NCBI GenBank assembly: GCA_002878035.1
Contig: PNIU01000021.1
Coordinates: 1-40,683 of the forward strand
Direction of reading: 5' to 3'
Length of the DNA stretch: 40,683 bases
Source of the DNA: Sulfurihydrogenibium sp.
Lineage (GTDB): Bacteria; Aquificota; Aquificia; Aquificales; Hydrogenothermaceae
Part shown: piece after piece, positions 9,583 to 18,731 of the stretch
Position numbering within the stretch: the stretch's first letter is position 1
Layout: each line of letters starts with the position of its first letter
Notes under the pieces: generated by a model
What the model was told of the DNA's origin: nothing
What the model saw: only the letters and a program-made list of their open reading frames with translations
Database searches by the model: none
Program-made: the position numbers and the translations under genes

Positions 9583-10538
9583 TGATAGACGAAATTAAGT
9601 TAATAACACTTCTAAAAGAAAAAAAACTGTCGGGAGAAGAGCTGGCAAAAATATTTGGCACATCAAGGGTAGCAGTATGGAAAAAAATCACCAAACTTAA
9701 AACTCTGGGTTATGAGATACACTCAGACAAAGAAGGTTACAAAATAATAAAAAGCCCAGATAAACCATTACCAACAGAAATACTACCGGCTTTAGAAACT
9801 AACTTTATAGGAAAAAACTACCATTACTTTGAAGAGATAGACTCTACCAACAACTACGCCAAATCAAAAGACCTTCCAAACGGTAGCGTAATACTGGCAG
9901 AAAATCAAACTGCCGGTAAAGGAAGGAAAGGAAGAAAATGGATTAGCTCCAAGTATAAAGGTCTTTACTTTTCAATAGTTCTAAAACCAAACTTGGAAGT
10001 GACCCATCTATCAAAGTTTTCCCTACTTTTTCCATACAGCACATTCAAAACATTGAAAGAGTTTACAAACCAAGATTTAAAGATAAAATGGCCTAACGAC
10101 ATATACCTTAACGGTAAAAAACTGGCAGGCTTTTTAATAGAAAGCTCAATAGAAAACAACCTAATAACAAAACTTATCGTAGGAATAGGTATAAACGTTA
10201 ACCAAAACACCTTTGATTTTCCAGAGGATTTAAACTATATAGTTACCTCACTAAAGTTAGAAGAAGGTAAAGAATTTAGCCGAAGCGAAATACTACTAAA
10301 ACTACTTTACAACATAGAAAAAGATTACACAGACTTTATAAAAACCTGTTACATTAATATGAAAGACATAGAAGAAAATTTACTCTGGCTTGGAGAAAAA
10401 GTATCCGTTTACGAAGATGGCAGAATGGTTTTATCTGGAATTGTTAAAGGTTTAAATAGTGATGGGTCTTTAATTTTACAAGTAGATAAAGAAACTGAAG
10501 AAATCATTTATGTAGGAGACTTGAGTATAAGATACTAA
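9582..10538 (+). CDS. birA: Bifunctional biotin-[acetyl-CoA-carboxylase] ligase / biotin repressor
   Basis: A 318-aa protein that makes biotinyl-AMP and transfers biotin to carrier domains. Residues 1-60 form a winged helix (SGEELAKIFGTSRVAVWKKI), so it may also repress biotin genes as E. coli BirA does. The catalytic domain shows DST (87-89), the biotinyl-AMP loop GKGRKGRKW (112-120), KWPND (169-173) and the NGKKLAG segment with the conserved Lys. A small C-terminal SH3-like domain follows (about 270-318). The start overlaps the lepA stop. No biotin synthesis gene is in the window, so whether the DNA-binding domain is used cannot be judged here. Confidence 0.95.
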   Translation: MIDEIKLITLLKEKKLSGEELAKIFGTSRVAVWKKITKLKTLGYEIHSDKEGYKIIKSPDKPLPTEILPALETNFIGKNYHYFEEIDSTNNYAKSKDLPNGSVILAENQTAGKGRKGRKWISSKYKGLYFSIVLKPNLEVTHLSKFSLLFPYSTFKTLKEFTNQDLKIKWPNDIYLNGKKLAGFLIESSIENNLITKLIVGIGINVNQNTFDFPEDLNYIVTSLKLEEGKEFSRSEILLKLLYNIEKDYTDFIKTCYINMKDIEENLLWLGEKVSVYEDGRMVLSGIVKGLNSDGSLILQVDKETEEIIYVGDLSIRY

Positions 10539-10544
10539 AATATA

Positions 10545-10573
10545 TTGACAAAACTAATATAAAGTGTTATAAT
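10545..10573 (+). promoter_or_regulatory. Consensus sigma-70 promoter of the DUF505 gene
   Basis: TTGACA (10545-10550), exactly 17 bases, then TATAAT (10568-10573): a perfect housekeeping promoter in the 70-base gap after birA. Transcription would start near 10580, leaving a leader of about 28 bases. A full AAGGAGGA ribosome-binding site (10596-10603) lies 5 bases before the ATG. The combination predicts strong expression. Confidence 0.85.
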
Positions 10574-10608
10574 TTATAAAAAAAATTTAAAACAGAAGGA
10601 GGAAACGT

Positions 10609-12561
10609 ATGATTATCAGAAAAGAACACGCTTTAGCACTACTAAATGCAAAAGCACAGGAACAGAAAGGCTTAGCATGTCAAATCAGTGTAAGGTCGGA
10701 AGAAGAACCTTACATCGAACTTGAATTACAAAATCTTTTAGAGCAAGGTAAAAGTCCTATCGAGTACACCCTTACCTATTGGGGAAGAAACATAGTATAC
10801 CTTTTAGAAGAGATGATAAACAAAAACCTTATAAACCACCCATCACAGTGGGATGAAAGGTTTAGATGGATAGGTTCAGAAGTTATAGCAATGATAGAAT
10901 CAGCTATAAAAAACGGAGACCTTACCGGAGATGAAACTTTCGATGCGTTAAAAGAAAGAGGATTTGCAACAGAAGTTCACGAAGAGAAAAAAGGATGGCA
11001 GAAGAAAATAAATGAATATGCAAAAGCAGTTTATGAAATCTACTCTAACGCAAAACCAAGGTTAGAAATATCAAAAGAACTTGCTAACTACTTAATATCT
11101 CTACCACCTGGACCTGCTGAAACCAAAAACTTACCACAACATGGCAGATTTCCACTTTTACTTGAATCTATGAGATTAATATCTTTCTCCGTTCCAAAAT
11201 CTGACGTTTACACACTATCTGGTTTAGGTCAGGCAGTCCAAAAAACAGTCCAAACTATGGCACCATCTTTAGAAACCGTTATAAACGAAGACTATATGTA
11301 TTCTCTATTAAAGTTGTTAGACGTTGGCTTAGAAGGTCTTACTCAAGAACAGATAGAAGTTCTTGCAGAACTTGCATTCATAGATGCTGAAGGTAACATC
11401 TTACCAGCTGGAGAACATCTGTTGGAAGTTTATAAACTTTGGAGTGAAAAAGAATACAGACCTGTAAAAACCTTCGATATAGAAACGTTAGACCAAGAGA
11501 TTCTAAAAGGTATAGAAGCCATCTGGGAAAATAACAAGAGTAATCCAGATATTATTCCTACAGCGGAAGAGATAATTCACTTCCTAATGGAAAAACCTTT
11601 AAAAGATTACAAACATCTTCTCGCTTTCTATGGTAGAAAAATAAACCAAGCTATGGGTTATCAGAAAAAAGAAGAGTTAAAGAAAAAATGGTCAGAATTA
11701 CATACTATAGAACATCTATTTAAACACTTCTACGAAAAAGGAAACCAATGGTATGAAAAACTTTATGATACAGTAAAAGAATCCCTCTACACATTAGAGG
11801 CTTTTAACCTCATATCCTTGGAAGTAGATGAAAGAACAGGAAAACCAGTTTACGTTTTAACTGATTACGGTAAGAAAGTTTTAGAAGATATAAAAGAAAA
11901 AGGTGTAAGAGATATTACATCTACTGCGGTAAAAGCTATTACTATTACAAAAACACAATTCGGTTCTCCAAACTACCATTGGTATGAAGAAGCTTTAAAT
12001 CTACACTTAGTAGGTGGTGGATATCCAACAAAAACAGGTCTTCTATACGAAGAGCTTGCTTACAACATAAAAAGATTACCTCACCTAACAAGGTTTGAGC
12101 TTATGATTCTCCACAAACTACCAGAGTATGGCATATTCTTAAACGAAATATACAATCAGTTTGATGAAACCCTAAAAGAAGAAGTTCAGTATGGATTAAA
12201 TAAACTTGAAGCAAGAGGATTATTAGATATCCTTCCAAATAACGCTATAGTCTTAACAGAAGCCGGAAAACTTATAAAAAGAGCTGTTGCTGGAGTTCCC
12301 GAAGGTTTCGCACATCCAATAAACCCTATAATCGTCAGAATACTTATGGCTATAAAACAAGTTGGAAACTTATATGAAAAAGAGCAAAAAGTCAGAATAC
12401 TTCCTAAAAACTGGGCAGAAGCAATAAAAGTTTCAGGTTTAGACTCTGAAACCTTCGAAAAAGAAGTACATTTAGCAAGACTTGCAGGATACATAGGAAA
12501 AACCTCAATAACAGAAGCAGGTTTAGATATATTAAAAGCTGTAGAGCTTTTAAACCAGTAA
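10609..12561 (+). CDS. DUF505-family protein with six repeated wing-like motifs
   Basis: A 650-aa cytoplasmic protein without signal peptide or membrane spans. I recognise it as DUF505-like, a family of unknown function known from Aquificota and some archaea; this comes from memory and was not checked. A pattern of the form (Y/V/I)-x-L-T-x-x-G-x-x-(I/V) recurs at about 53-62 (YTLTYWGRNI), 201-210 (YTLSGLGQAV), 263-272 (NILPAGEHLL), 415-424 (YVLTDYGKKV), 547-556 (IVLTEAGKLI) and 632-641 (TSITEAGLDI). Each copy is preceded by helical sequence, as at the beta-wing of winged-helix domains. The protein is probably a string of winged-helix-like modules, hinting at nucleic-acid or protein binding. 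It is monocistronic or cotranscribed with the peroxiredoxin; no terminator separates them, though the latter has its own promoter. Confidence 0.8.
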   Translation: MIIRKEHALALLNAKAQEQKGLACQISVRSEEEPYIELELQNLLEQGKSPIEYTLTYWGRNIVYLLEEMINKNLINHPSQWDERFRWIGSEVIAMIESAIKNGDLTGDETFDALKERGFATEVHEEKKGWQKKINEYAKAVYEIYSNAKPRLEISKELANYLISLPPGPAETKNLPQHGRFPLLLESMRLISFSVPKSDVYTLSGLGQAVQKTVQTMAPSLETVINEDYMYSLLKLLDVGLEGLTQEQIEVLAELAFIDAEGNILPAGEHLLEVYKLWSEKEYRPVKTFDIETLDQEILKGIEAIWENNKSNPDIIPTAEEIIHFLMEKPLKDYKHLLAFYGRKINQAMGYQKKEELKKKWSELHTIEHLFKHFYEKGNQWYEKLYDTVKESLYTLEAFNLISLEVDERTGKPVYVLTDYGKKVLEDIKEKGVRDITSTAVKAITITKTQFGSPNYHWYEEALNLHLVGGGYPTKTGLLYEELAYNIKRLPHLTRFELMILHKLPEYGIFLNEIYNQFDETLKEEVQYGLNKLEARGLLDILPNNAIVLTEAGKLIKRAVAGVPEGFAHPINPIIVRILMAIKQVGNLYEKEQKVRILPKNWAEAIKVSGLDSETFEKEVHLARLAGYIGKTSITEAGLDILKAVELLNQ

Positions 12562-12575
12562 GATGTTTTTTTAGG

Positions 12576-12604
12576 TTGACAAATTAGAAATAGCACCCTA
12601 TGAT
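12576..12604 (+). promoter_or_regulatory. Near-consensus promoter of the peroxiredoxin gene
   Basis: TTGACA (12576-12581), 17 bases, TATGAT (12599-12604). The predicted start of transcription is at about 12611, which coincides with the first base of a perfect inverted repeat. Confidence 0.8.
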
Positions 12605-12610
12605 TAGTAA

Positions 12611-12630
12611 TAGTTCCTAATAAGGAACTA
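12611..12630 (+). promoter_or_regulatory. Perfect inverted repeat at the peroxiredoxin transcription start
   Basis: TAGTTCCT (12611-12618), loop AATA, AGGAACTA (12623-12630): an 8-bp perfect stem that begins at the predicted +1. It could be a repressor operator, or a 5' RNA hairpin that stabilises the message. It does not resemble the PerR or OxyR consensus. The ribosome-binding site GGGAGGT (12644-12650) lies outside the stem. Confidence 0.5.
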
Positions 12631-12656
12631 AAAAACTTTTTCAGGGAGGTAGAAAG

Positions 12657-13298
12657 ATGGAAGGAAGAATTCCAGTGTTAGGAGAAAAGCTTGAAAACAG
12701 ACAGGTAAAAACAACCCACGGTGTAATCAATTTTCCAGATGATTACAAAGGAAAATGGGTTGTACTTTTCAGCCACCCAGCCGACTTTACACCTGTTTGT
12801 ACTACAGAGTTTGTAGCGTTCCAAAAGAGAATAGACCAGTTTAAAGAGTTAAACTGTGAACTTATTGGCCTCTCTATAGACCAAGTTTTCTCCCATATTA
12901 AGTGGGTAGAGTGGATTAAAGAAAAACTTGGCGTAGAGATTACGTTCCCTATCATAGCAGACGATATGGGAGAAATTGCTAAATCTCTTGGAATGATAAG
13001 CCCTTACAAGGGAACAAACACTGTAAGAGCAGTGTTTGTATTAGACCCAGAAGGAACAATCAGACTTATACTCTACTATCCACAAGAGATAGGAAGAAAC
13101 ATAGACGAGATAATAAGAGCAGTCAAAGCTCTTCAAGTATCAGACGCTAACAAAGTAGCAATACCTGCTAACTGGCCTAACAACGAACTTATAAAGGACG
13201 AAGTAATCATTCCACCAGCATCAGACGTAAAAACAGCTGCAGAAAGACCTAAACAGTATGACTGCTTTGACTGGTGGTTCTGCCACAAAAAAATCTAA
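12657..13298 (+). CDS. Peroxiredoxin (archaeal/Prx6-type thioredoxin peroxidase)
   Basis: A 213-aa peroxidase that reduces hydrogen peroxide and organic peroxides. The active-site signature is P41-x3-T45-x2-C48 ([12 protein letters not shown]), with C48 as the peroxidatic cysteine. The long C-terminal arm ends in [12 protein letters not shown] with C203 and C209. This layout matches the Prx6-like enzymes of hyperthermophilic archaea (Aeropyrum ApTPx has three comparable cysteines), which form decameric rings. A strong ribosome-binding site (GGGAGGT) precedes the ATG. Near-consensus promoter, leader inverted repeat and downstream terminator make it a self-contained, probably abundant transcript, fitting a microaerophile exposed to oxygen. 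Confidence 0.95.
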   Translation: MEGRIPVLGEKLENRQVKTTHGVINFPDDYKGKWVVLFSHPADFTPVCTTEFVAFQKRIDQFKELNCELIGLSIDQVFSHIKWVEWIKEKLGVEITFPIIADDMGEIAKSLGMISPYKGTNTVRAVFVLDPEGTIRLILYYPQEIGRNIDEIIRAVKALQVSDANKVAIPANWPNNELIKDEVIIPPASDVKTAAERPKQYDCFDWWFCHKKI

Positions 13299-13305
13299 TA
13301 TAAAC

Positions 13306-13333
13306 AAAGCCCCATTTCCCAAGGGGGTTTTTT
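13306..13333 (+). terminator. Intrinsic terminator after the peroxiredoxin gene
   Basis: AAAGCCCC (13306-13313) and GGGGGTTT (13323-13330) form a GC-rich stem, with one G-G mismatch, around an A/T/C loop, followed by a T run to 13333. Confidence 0.8.
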
Positions 13334-13342
13334 AAAAAAATG

Positions 13343-13370
13343 TTGCAAAATTTTAAGAGTATGTTATAAT
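13343..13370 (+). promoter_or_regulatory. Promoter of tRNA-Asn (and probably ppa)
   Basis: TTGCAA (13343-13348), 16 bases, TATAAT (13365-13370), ending 13 bases before the tRNA. No terminator separates the tRNA from the pyrophosphatase gene, so both are likely transcribed from here. Confidence 0.65.
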
Positions 13371-13383
13371 ATTTATCACTAAT

Positions 13384-13456
13384 TCCCGAGTAGCTCAGCT
13401 GGCAGAGCGGTCGGCTGTTAACCGACTGGTCGGGGGTTCGAATCCCTCCTCGGGAG
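13384..13456 (+). tRNA. tRNA-Asn (anticodon GTT)
   Basis: A 73-nt cloverleaf. The acceptor arms TCCCGAG and CTCGGGA pair fully. The anticodon stem GTCGG/CCGAC encloses CTGTTAA, giving GTT at 13417-13419. The T arm is GGGGGTTCGAATCCCTC. The discriminator is G. CCA is not encoded. Confidence 0.97.
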
Positions 13457-13497
13457 CTTCTTATCTATAACCTTTTCTTAAAATCAAGGGGGCAAGA

Positions 13498-14025
13498 ATG
13501 GATTTAAAGAAAATTCCAGCAGGTAAAAATCCACCTGAAGATATTTATGTGGTAATAGAAATACCTCAAGGAAGTGGTATAAAGTATGAAGTTGATAAAG
13601 AGAGTGGAGCAGTTTTTGTAGATAGGTTTTTGTTTACGGCTATGTATTATCCATTTAACTACGGTTTTATACCAAATACCTTAGCCGATGATGGAGACCC
13701 TACAGACGTTTTAGTCATATCAAGAGAGCCTGTGTTTCCGGGAAGTGTTATAAGAGCAAGACCTATAGGAATGCTTGAGATGGAAGATGAAGAAGGTATT
13801 GATACAAAAATTATAGCTGTTCCAGTATCAAAATTAGATAAAACTTTTGAAAATATAAAGGAAGTAAGCGATTTACCACAAGCTACTTTAGACAAAATAA
13901 AGCACTTTTTTGAACATTACAAAGAGCTTGAATCTGGTAAGTGGGTTAAGGTAAAATCTTTTAAAGACTCTAATGCAGCGAAAGAAGATATTACAAAAGC
14001 CATTCAAAACTTTAAAAACACTTGA
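13498..14025 (+). CDS. ppa: Inorganic pyrophosphatase, family I
   Basis: A 175-aa soluble enzyme that hydrolyses pyrophosphate and drives biosynthetic reactions forward. The metal-binding signature [10 protein letters not shown] is at 64-73; D65, D67, D70, D97 and D102 fall at the same numbers as the E. coli active-site residues. [10 protein letters not shown] (50-59) and the late [14 protein letters not shown] segment are also family-typical. The length matches bacterial hexameric enzymes. A Shine-Dalgarno stretch (AAGGGGG) precedes the ATG. The gene follows tRNA-Asn by about 40 bases, and its stop codon lies inside the -35 box of the next tRNA promoter. Confidence 0.97.
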   Translation: MDLKKIPAGKNPPEDIYVVIEIPQGSGIKYEVDKESGAVFVDRFLFTAMYYPFNYGFIPNTLADDGDPTDVLVISREPVFPGSVIRARPIGMLEMEDEEGIDTKIIAVPVSKLDKTFENIKEVSDLPQATLDKIKHFFEHYKELESGKWVKVKSFKDSNAAKEDITKAIQNFKNT

Positions 14026-14050
14026 CTAAAAACCGAAAAATGTATATAAT
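14022..14050 (+). promoter_or_regulatory. Promoter of the tRNA-Pro/Arg/fMet cluster
   Basis: TTGACT (14022-14027), 17 bases, TATAAT (14045-14050). The -35 box overlaps the ppa stop codon (TGA 14023-14025). The first tRNA begins 18 bases after the -10 box. Confidence 0.85.
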
Positions 14051-14068
14051 ATATATCTCTTTTGAATA

Positions 14069-14141
14069 CGGAGTGTAGCTCAGGTGGGAGAGCACGTGCC
14101 TTGGGAGCACGGGGTCGCAGGTTCAAGTCCTGCCACTCCGA
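14069..14141 (+). tRNA. tRNA-Pro (anticodon TGG)
   Basis: A 73-nt cloverleaf with acceptor arms CGGAGTG and CACTCCG. C1-G72 is typical for bacterial tRNA-Pro. The anticodon stem CGTGC/GCACG holds CTTGGGA, giving TGG at 14102-14104. The T arm is GCAGGTTCAAGTCCTGC. CCA is not encoded. Confidence 0.97.
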
Positions 14142-14155
14142 CTATTAACTAAGGC

Positions 14156-14229
<74 letters not shown>

Positions 14230-14236
14230 CTAACAT

Positions 14237-14905
<669 letters not shown>

Positions 14906-14906
14906 G

Positions 14907-15347
14907 CTATTTACCTATATGACTCCATATCTCATTATCTATGTTATGAAGAACATACTCCGGTGCTTTTATCTTTACTACGTATCTTCCCCCGACGTTA
15001 AGTATGTTGCCATTTTCATCTTTTTCAAAAACAGCGTCTATAACAAGTTCTTTTCCTTTATAAACTCTAAATCCATCTGGTAACTCTTCTATCCTATCAA
15101 AACGTAACATGTTTGACTGTTTTTGAAGTATATCTTTTATCATCTCTTTGTTAGGAAAAGATACGATTCTCTCCGACATCTGCTCGTTATAATACTTATC
15201 GTTAAACCAAACAAGTATTGCAAAAACGATAATAGTTAAATCAAGAAATCCAAACGTTAAAGAATACTTAACGTTGTTTTGTATGAGAAAAAATACCGTT
15301 AAAAAAGTCAAAATAGTTATTGTAGAAAGAGTTACTTTTTTTACCAT
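14907..15347 (-). CDS. Hypothetical membrane protein with two N-terminal spans
   Basis: A 146-aa protein not assigned to a family. Two hydrophobic stretches (about 6-22 and 28-47) form a short hairpin in the membrane. The rest (about 48-146) is a soluble domain with alternating charged and hydrophobic residues, including FRVYKGKELVIDAVF and NVGGRYVVKI, which suggest a small beta sheet. It lies seven bases after lolA and one base before the kinase gene, so it is probably cotranscribed. An envelope role is an inference from the neighbours murE and lolA. Confidence 0.75.
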   Translation of the reverse strand: MVKKVTLSTITILTFLTVFFLIQNNVKYSLTFGFLDLTIIVFAILVWFNDKYYNEQMSERIVSFPNKEMIKDILQKQSNMLRFDRIEELPDGFRVYKGKELVIDAVFEKDENGNILNVGGRYVVKIKAPEYVLHNIDNEIWSHIGK

Positions 15348-15354
15348 GTTAAAC

Positions 15355-15963
15355 CTACTGTTTTATTATTTCTGTATTTTTCGGTAGTTTAAAATCTATG
15401 TTTAAGGCGGTGTTGTAATACTTAAAGTTCTCAAAAGTAATCTCTATTTTGTTTCCATCGTTATCTAAAGCAGTTATAGATTTTGGTATGTAAGTTACTT
15501 TTTCTAATGTAATTTGAATGGATTTTACATCATCTTGAGTTTTTGGTTTTAGGTCTAATACAACGTATTTATCACTTTCTTTTAGGGTTGATACTGAGAA
15601 TATTCTATCAATTGGTTTATTTTCTACAAAGATACTTATAACGTCCGTAATGAGTAAACTGTTTTGAGGAGAAGTTATAACTGCCTGATTTTCTTCTTTG
15701 TTGTATAAAACGATTTTTTCTTTGTTCATAAAAATGGTCTGTTGGTAAGGTTTTTGGTAATCTATCTTTACAGTTAAGGGTTTTGTTGCCTTAACTTCTG
15801 CTACAAACACATCTGGATTCTTAAAACCGGCTTGGTAAGTCTTTTGTGTTATTCTGGCTTCAAAGCCTTTTGAGTTGGAAACAATTTTTTGAAAGTTATA
15901 AAGAAAATCACTTGCAAAAGAAAAGTTAAAAACGATAAAAAGGAAAAGAAGAAAAGCTTTCAT
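15355..15963 (-). CDS. lolA: Outer-membrane lipoprotein carrier LolA
   Basis: About 202 aa. This periplasmic shuttle takes lipoproteins released by LolCDE to the outer membrane, which implies a diderm envelope. It has a signal peptide (MKAFLLFLFIVFNFSFAS) and a LolA-like beta-rich body: an early F.ARITQKTYQ strand, then KPLTVKIDYQKPYQQTIFMNKEKIVLYN. The frame is open four codons further, but the ATG at 15963 is preferred because it overlaps the upstream thioredoxin stop as ATGA and starts right at the signal peptide. Sequence divergence from proteobacterial LolA is large, so the call rests on the overall pattern and the envelope-gene context. Confidence 0.85.
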   Translation of the reverse strand: MKAFLLFLFIVFNFSFASDFLYNFQKIVSNSKGFEARITQKTYQAGFKNPDVFVAEVKATKPLTVKIDYQKPYQQTIFMNKEKIVLYNKEENQAVITSPQNSLLITDVISIFVENKPIDRIFSVSTLKESDKYVVLDLKPKTQDDVKSIQITLEKVTYIPKSITALDNDGNKIEITFENFKYYNTALNIDFKLPKNTEIIKQ

Positions 15964-16772
15964 CAGTATAACCACATAGCTAATTTTTTTCTGTATTCTT
16001 TTGTTAGAGGATGGGATTCTCCTAAGAGAGTGAAAATTGATACCATAGCTTTTCTTGCTCCATCATCTTTAAACTTTCTATCCTGCTTTACTATCTCTAA
16101 AAATAGTTTTAAAGCCTCTTCGTAGTTTTCTTCAACTGCATAGCAGGACGCTTTTGCAAACATTTTTTCAAGTTCTGTATTTGTATTTGTGTTTTCACAC
16201 TCTTTCTTTAACTCTATAAACTCTTTTAGTGCCTGTGCTTGAGAGAAATATTCTTTATCGTACTCTTTTATCCTGTTTAAGAGTTTTTCTGCTTCTTCAA
16301 GATGGTTAGTTTTTATCATAAATCTTGCAGCTTCAAGGATTAGTTTTTTGTTTTCAGGATACTTTTCTACGGCTTCTTTGTAAAGTTGGTAAGCTCCTTC
16401 TCTGTTACCAGTAAGTATCATCATATTTGCGTCTTCTATAATTTTATCAGCTTGGGATTTTACATATTTACTGATTATGTTTCTTACCTGACTTTCAGGT
16501 AGTGCTCCAACAAACTTATCTACAACTTTTCCATCTTTTACTATCCTTACGTCCGGTATACCATGGACTCCAAACTCTTGGGCTATATCTGGGTTTTCGT
16601 CTGTATTAACTTTTGCAAGTATAAATCCAAACTCGTTAGATAGTTTTTCAAGGATTGGTTTTAAAGCTCTACAAGGACCACACCACGGTGCCCAAAAATC
16701 GATAACAACTACGTTTTCATAAGATTTTTCAATAACTTCAGAAAAGTTTTCAGAGTTTACATCTATTATCAT
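15963..16772 (-). CDS. Thioredoxin-TPR protein (CnoX/YbbN-like)
   Basis: A 269-aa cytoplasmic protein. An N-terminal thioredoxin fold (1-105) carries WAPWCGPC with C31 and C34 and a later cis-proline loop (VHGIPDVRI). A helical TPR-like region follows (about 106-269, EGAYQLYKEAVEKYPENKK, then LEEAEKLLNRIKEYD). This layout is that of CnoX/YbbN, a chaperedoxin that protects clients from oxidation and hands them to GroEL. Unlike E. coli YbbN, both active-site cysteines are present, so redox activity is likely. A GGAGGA ribosome-binding site precedes the ATG. It has a plausible own promoter and overlaps lolA by one codon edge. Confidence 0.88.
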   Translation of the reverse strand: MIIDVNSENFSEVIEKSYENVVVIDFWAPWCGPCRALKPILEKLSNEFGFILAKVNTDENPDIAQEFGVHGIPDVRIVKDGKVVDKFVGALPESQVRNIISKYVKSQADKIIEDANMMILTGNREGAYQLYKEAVEKYPENKKLILEAARFMIKTNHLEEAEKLLNRIKEYDKEYFSQAQALKEFIELKKECENTNTNTELEKMFAKASCYAVEENYEEALKLFLEIVKQDRKFKDDGARKAMVSIFTLLGESHPLTKEYRKKLAMWLY

Positions 16773-16786
16773 CTTTACGTCCTCCT

Positions 16787-16844
16787 AACTTTTATAAAAA
16801 GTTACTCATATTATTTATTATAACCATTTTTAATCTTACTTCAA
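16787..16844 (-). promoter_or_regulatory. Promoter and leader inverted repeat of the thioredoxin-TPR gene
   Basis: On the minus strand TTGAAG (16844-16839), 16 bases, TATAAT (16822-16817). Between the -10 box and the ribosome-binding site lies a 7-bp perfect inverted repeat, AACTTTT (16787-16793) and AAAAGTT (16797-16803), with a 3-base loop. It could be an operator or a weak hairpin, but in AT-rich DNA it may be chance. Confidence 0.4.
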
Positions 16845-17251
16845 CTATTCAAAAAGTCTTTGATAATCTTAGCATGGTCAAAAACGAGTTTCTCAAATGG
16901 TATCTCTTCAAGTTTATACACAAAAGCTTTTTTTGCATCATCTTTACCAACAGGTTCTCCGTAGGCTTTACAGATAAAAACAACCGACACAGTATGAAAC
17001 CTTGGGTCTCTGTCTGGTTTTGAGTAAACGTTAAAGAGTCTTACTATCTCTACATCTAAATTTATCTCTTCTTTCATCTCTCTTTTTAGTGCATCTTCTA
17101 CGCTTTCTCCTATATCTACAAATCCTCCGGGGAGTGCAAGACCGTAAGGTGGATTTTTCCTTTCTATAAGAACTATCCCTTTAAACCTGTCTTCGTTATC
17201 AAAGATTTTAACTATTCCATCTACAGCTACAAAAGGTGTTTTTATAGGCAT
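16841..17251 (-). CDS. Nudix hydrolase
   Basis: A 136-aa enzyme of the Nudix superfamily, which cleaves nucleoside diphosphates linked to another moiety. The Nudix box spans 43-65 (GX5E from G43 to E49, then R57-E58 and E61-E62), with Asn64 where Gly is usual. The sequence [12 protein letters not shown] and the compact size are seen in ADP-ribose pyrophosphatase-like and dNTP-sanitising members, but the substrate cannot be decided. It starts one base after the murE stop, so it is cotranscribed with murE. Confidence 0.9.
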   Translation of the reverse strand: MPIKTPFVAVDGIVKIFDNEDRFKGIVLIERKNPPYGLALPGGFVDIGESVEDALKREMKEEINLDVEIVRLFNVYSKPDRDPRFHTVSVVFICKAYGEPVGKDDAKKAFVYKLEEIPFEKLVFDHAKIIKDFLNS

Positions 17252-17252
17252 T

Positions 17253-18728
17253 TTAAAGCTCCTTGAGAATTTCTTCTATAACTTCTCTGTCGTCAAAGTG
17301 TAAAACTTTATCTTTTACTATCTGGTAAGTTTCATGTCCTTTCCCTGCAACCAGTACAATATCGTTATCTTTTGCTATTTTTACTGCTTTTTCTATAGCT
17401 TTTCTTCTATCTTCTTCGATTATTACCTTTGATTTGTCTGTTATACCTTCCAGAATGTCGTTTATTATATCCATAGGTTCTTCATCTCTTGGGTTGTCCG
17501 ATGTTAAAATGACTATATCAGACAGTCTTTCTGCAACGTTTCCCATCAACGGTCTTTTAGTTTTATCTCTGTTTCCTCCTGCTCCAAAGACCGTAATTAT
17601 TCTGTTTTGTTTTATAGCGTTTAGAGATTTTAGTATGTTTTCCAATGCGTCGGGAGTATGGGCGTAATCTACCACACATATAAAGTTCTTACCTTCTACT
17701 ACTTCAAACCTTCCTTTTATCGGTTTAAGTTTTTGGGTGGCTTCTACCAGAAAGTCTAACTCAAAGTTATCTTTTATCAGTAAAGATACTGCACTTGCTA
17801 TGTTTAGTATGTTAAAAAATCCTCTTAAATTTGTTTTAAAGGTTAAATCTTTACCTTGGTAATAAGCTGTAAACTCTGTTTGAAACAGGGAAAGTTTGTA
17901 ATCTTTTATTCTGAAATCTCCATTTTCTAAGCCGTAAGTTATCGTATCTATTTTATCTTTAAAGTCTTGGTAAATTCTTTTACCGTAAGGGTCGTCTAAG
18001 TTAATGCTTGCGATAGCGTTAGGGTTAAAAAGTTGTATCTGGTTAAAAAACTCTCTTTTTGCTAAGAAGTAGTTTTCCATGGTTTTGTGATAGTCAAGGT
18101 GGTCTTGTGTTAGGTTTGTAAACACTCCTCCACGGAAGATTGTAGAGTAAACTCTAAGTTGGTCTGCTGCGTGAGATGAAACTTCGGCAACTACTACGTT
18201 AGCTCCTTTGTCTTTCATTGTTTTTAATGTTTTAAACCATTCTATAGGGTCTGGTGTTGTATGACCTGAAGATATAACTTCGTCAGCAACTCTGTAGTTT
18301 ATGGTTCCTATAACACCTACTTTGTAGCCTGCCATCTCGTAGTATTGTGCTAAAAGGTTAGAAACTGTTGTCTTTCCGTTGGTTCCTGTTATTCCTAAAA
18401 TTTTTATACTTTTTGATGGTTCGTCGTAAAATTTGTTGGCTGCTATAGCAAGGCTTTTTCTTGTATTTTCTGAAAATACGATGTTTACGTCAGGAAAGCT
18501 TTTTTTTATTTTTTCTGCCAATTCTGGCTGTTGTATAAAAACGGTTGTAGCTCCTTTTTTTATGGCTTCTTCTACAAAGTTATGACCGTCAAACTTTGTC
18601 CCTTTTATAGCAAAAAAGGCGTAATCTTTATCTACTTTTTCTGTGTTGTTGCTTATACCTTTAACAATCTGGCTTTTTCCTTGGTGGATTATCTTTTCAT
18701 CGGTTATTAAGTCTTGAAGTTTTTTCAT
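17253..18728 (-). CDS. murE: UDP-MurNAc-tripeptide synthetase MurE
   Basis: A 491-aa cytoplasmic ligase that adds the third residue to UDP-MurNAc-L-Ala-D-Glu using ATP. The ATP loop GTNGKT is at 115-120. The third-residue signature DNPR (411-414) is the form tied to meso-diaminopimelate, and GKGHE (462-466) also contacts that substrate. The carbamylated-lysine region ([14 protein letters not shown]) and the Mur ligase C-terminal domain ([13 protein letters not shown]) are present. The gene begins 3 bases after the deacetylase gene. Peptidoglycan is therefore probably of the DAP type. No other mur ligase gene is adjacent, so the usual dcw cluster is broken up here. Confidence 0.97.
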   Translation of the reverse strand: MKKLQDLITDEKIIHQGKSQIVKGISNNTEKVDKDYAFFAIKGTKFDGHNFVEEAIKKGATTVFIQQPELAEKIKKSFPDVNIVFSENTRKSLAIAANKFYDEPSKSIKILGITGTNGKTTVSNLLAQYYEMAGYKVGVIGTINYRVADEVISSGHTTPDPIEWFKTLKTMKDKGANVVVAEVSSHAADQLRVYSTIFRGGVFTNLTQDHLDYHKTMENYFLAKREFFNQIQLFNPNAIASINLDDPYGKRIYQDFKDKIDTITYGLENGDFRIKDYKLSLFQTEFTAYYQGKDLTFKTNLRGFFNILNIASAVSLLIKDNFELDFLVEATQKLKPIKGRFEVVEGKNFICVVDYAHTPDALENILKSLNAIKQNRIITVFGAGGNRDKTKRPLMGNVAERLSDIVILTSDNPRDEEPMDIINDILEGITDKSKVIIEEDRRKAIEKAVKIAKDNDIVLVAGKGHETYQIVKDKVLHFDDREVIEEILKEL

Positions 18729-18731
18729 TGT

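Noticed and set aside
15964-15975. Earlier LolA start giving a four-residue extension
   Set aside because: It lies inside the thioredoxin-TPR coding end and displaces the signal peptide; the ATGA overlap at 15963 explains the start better.
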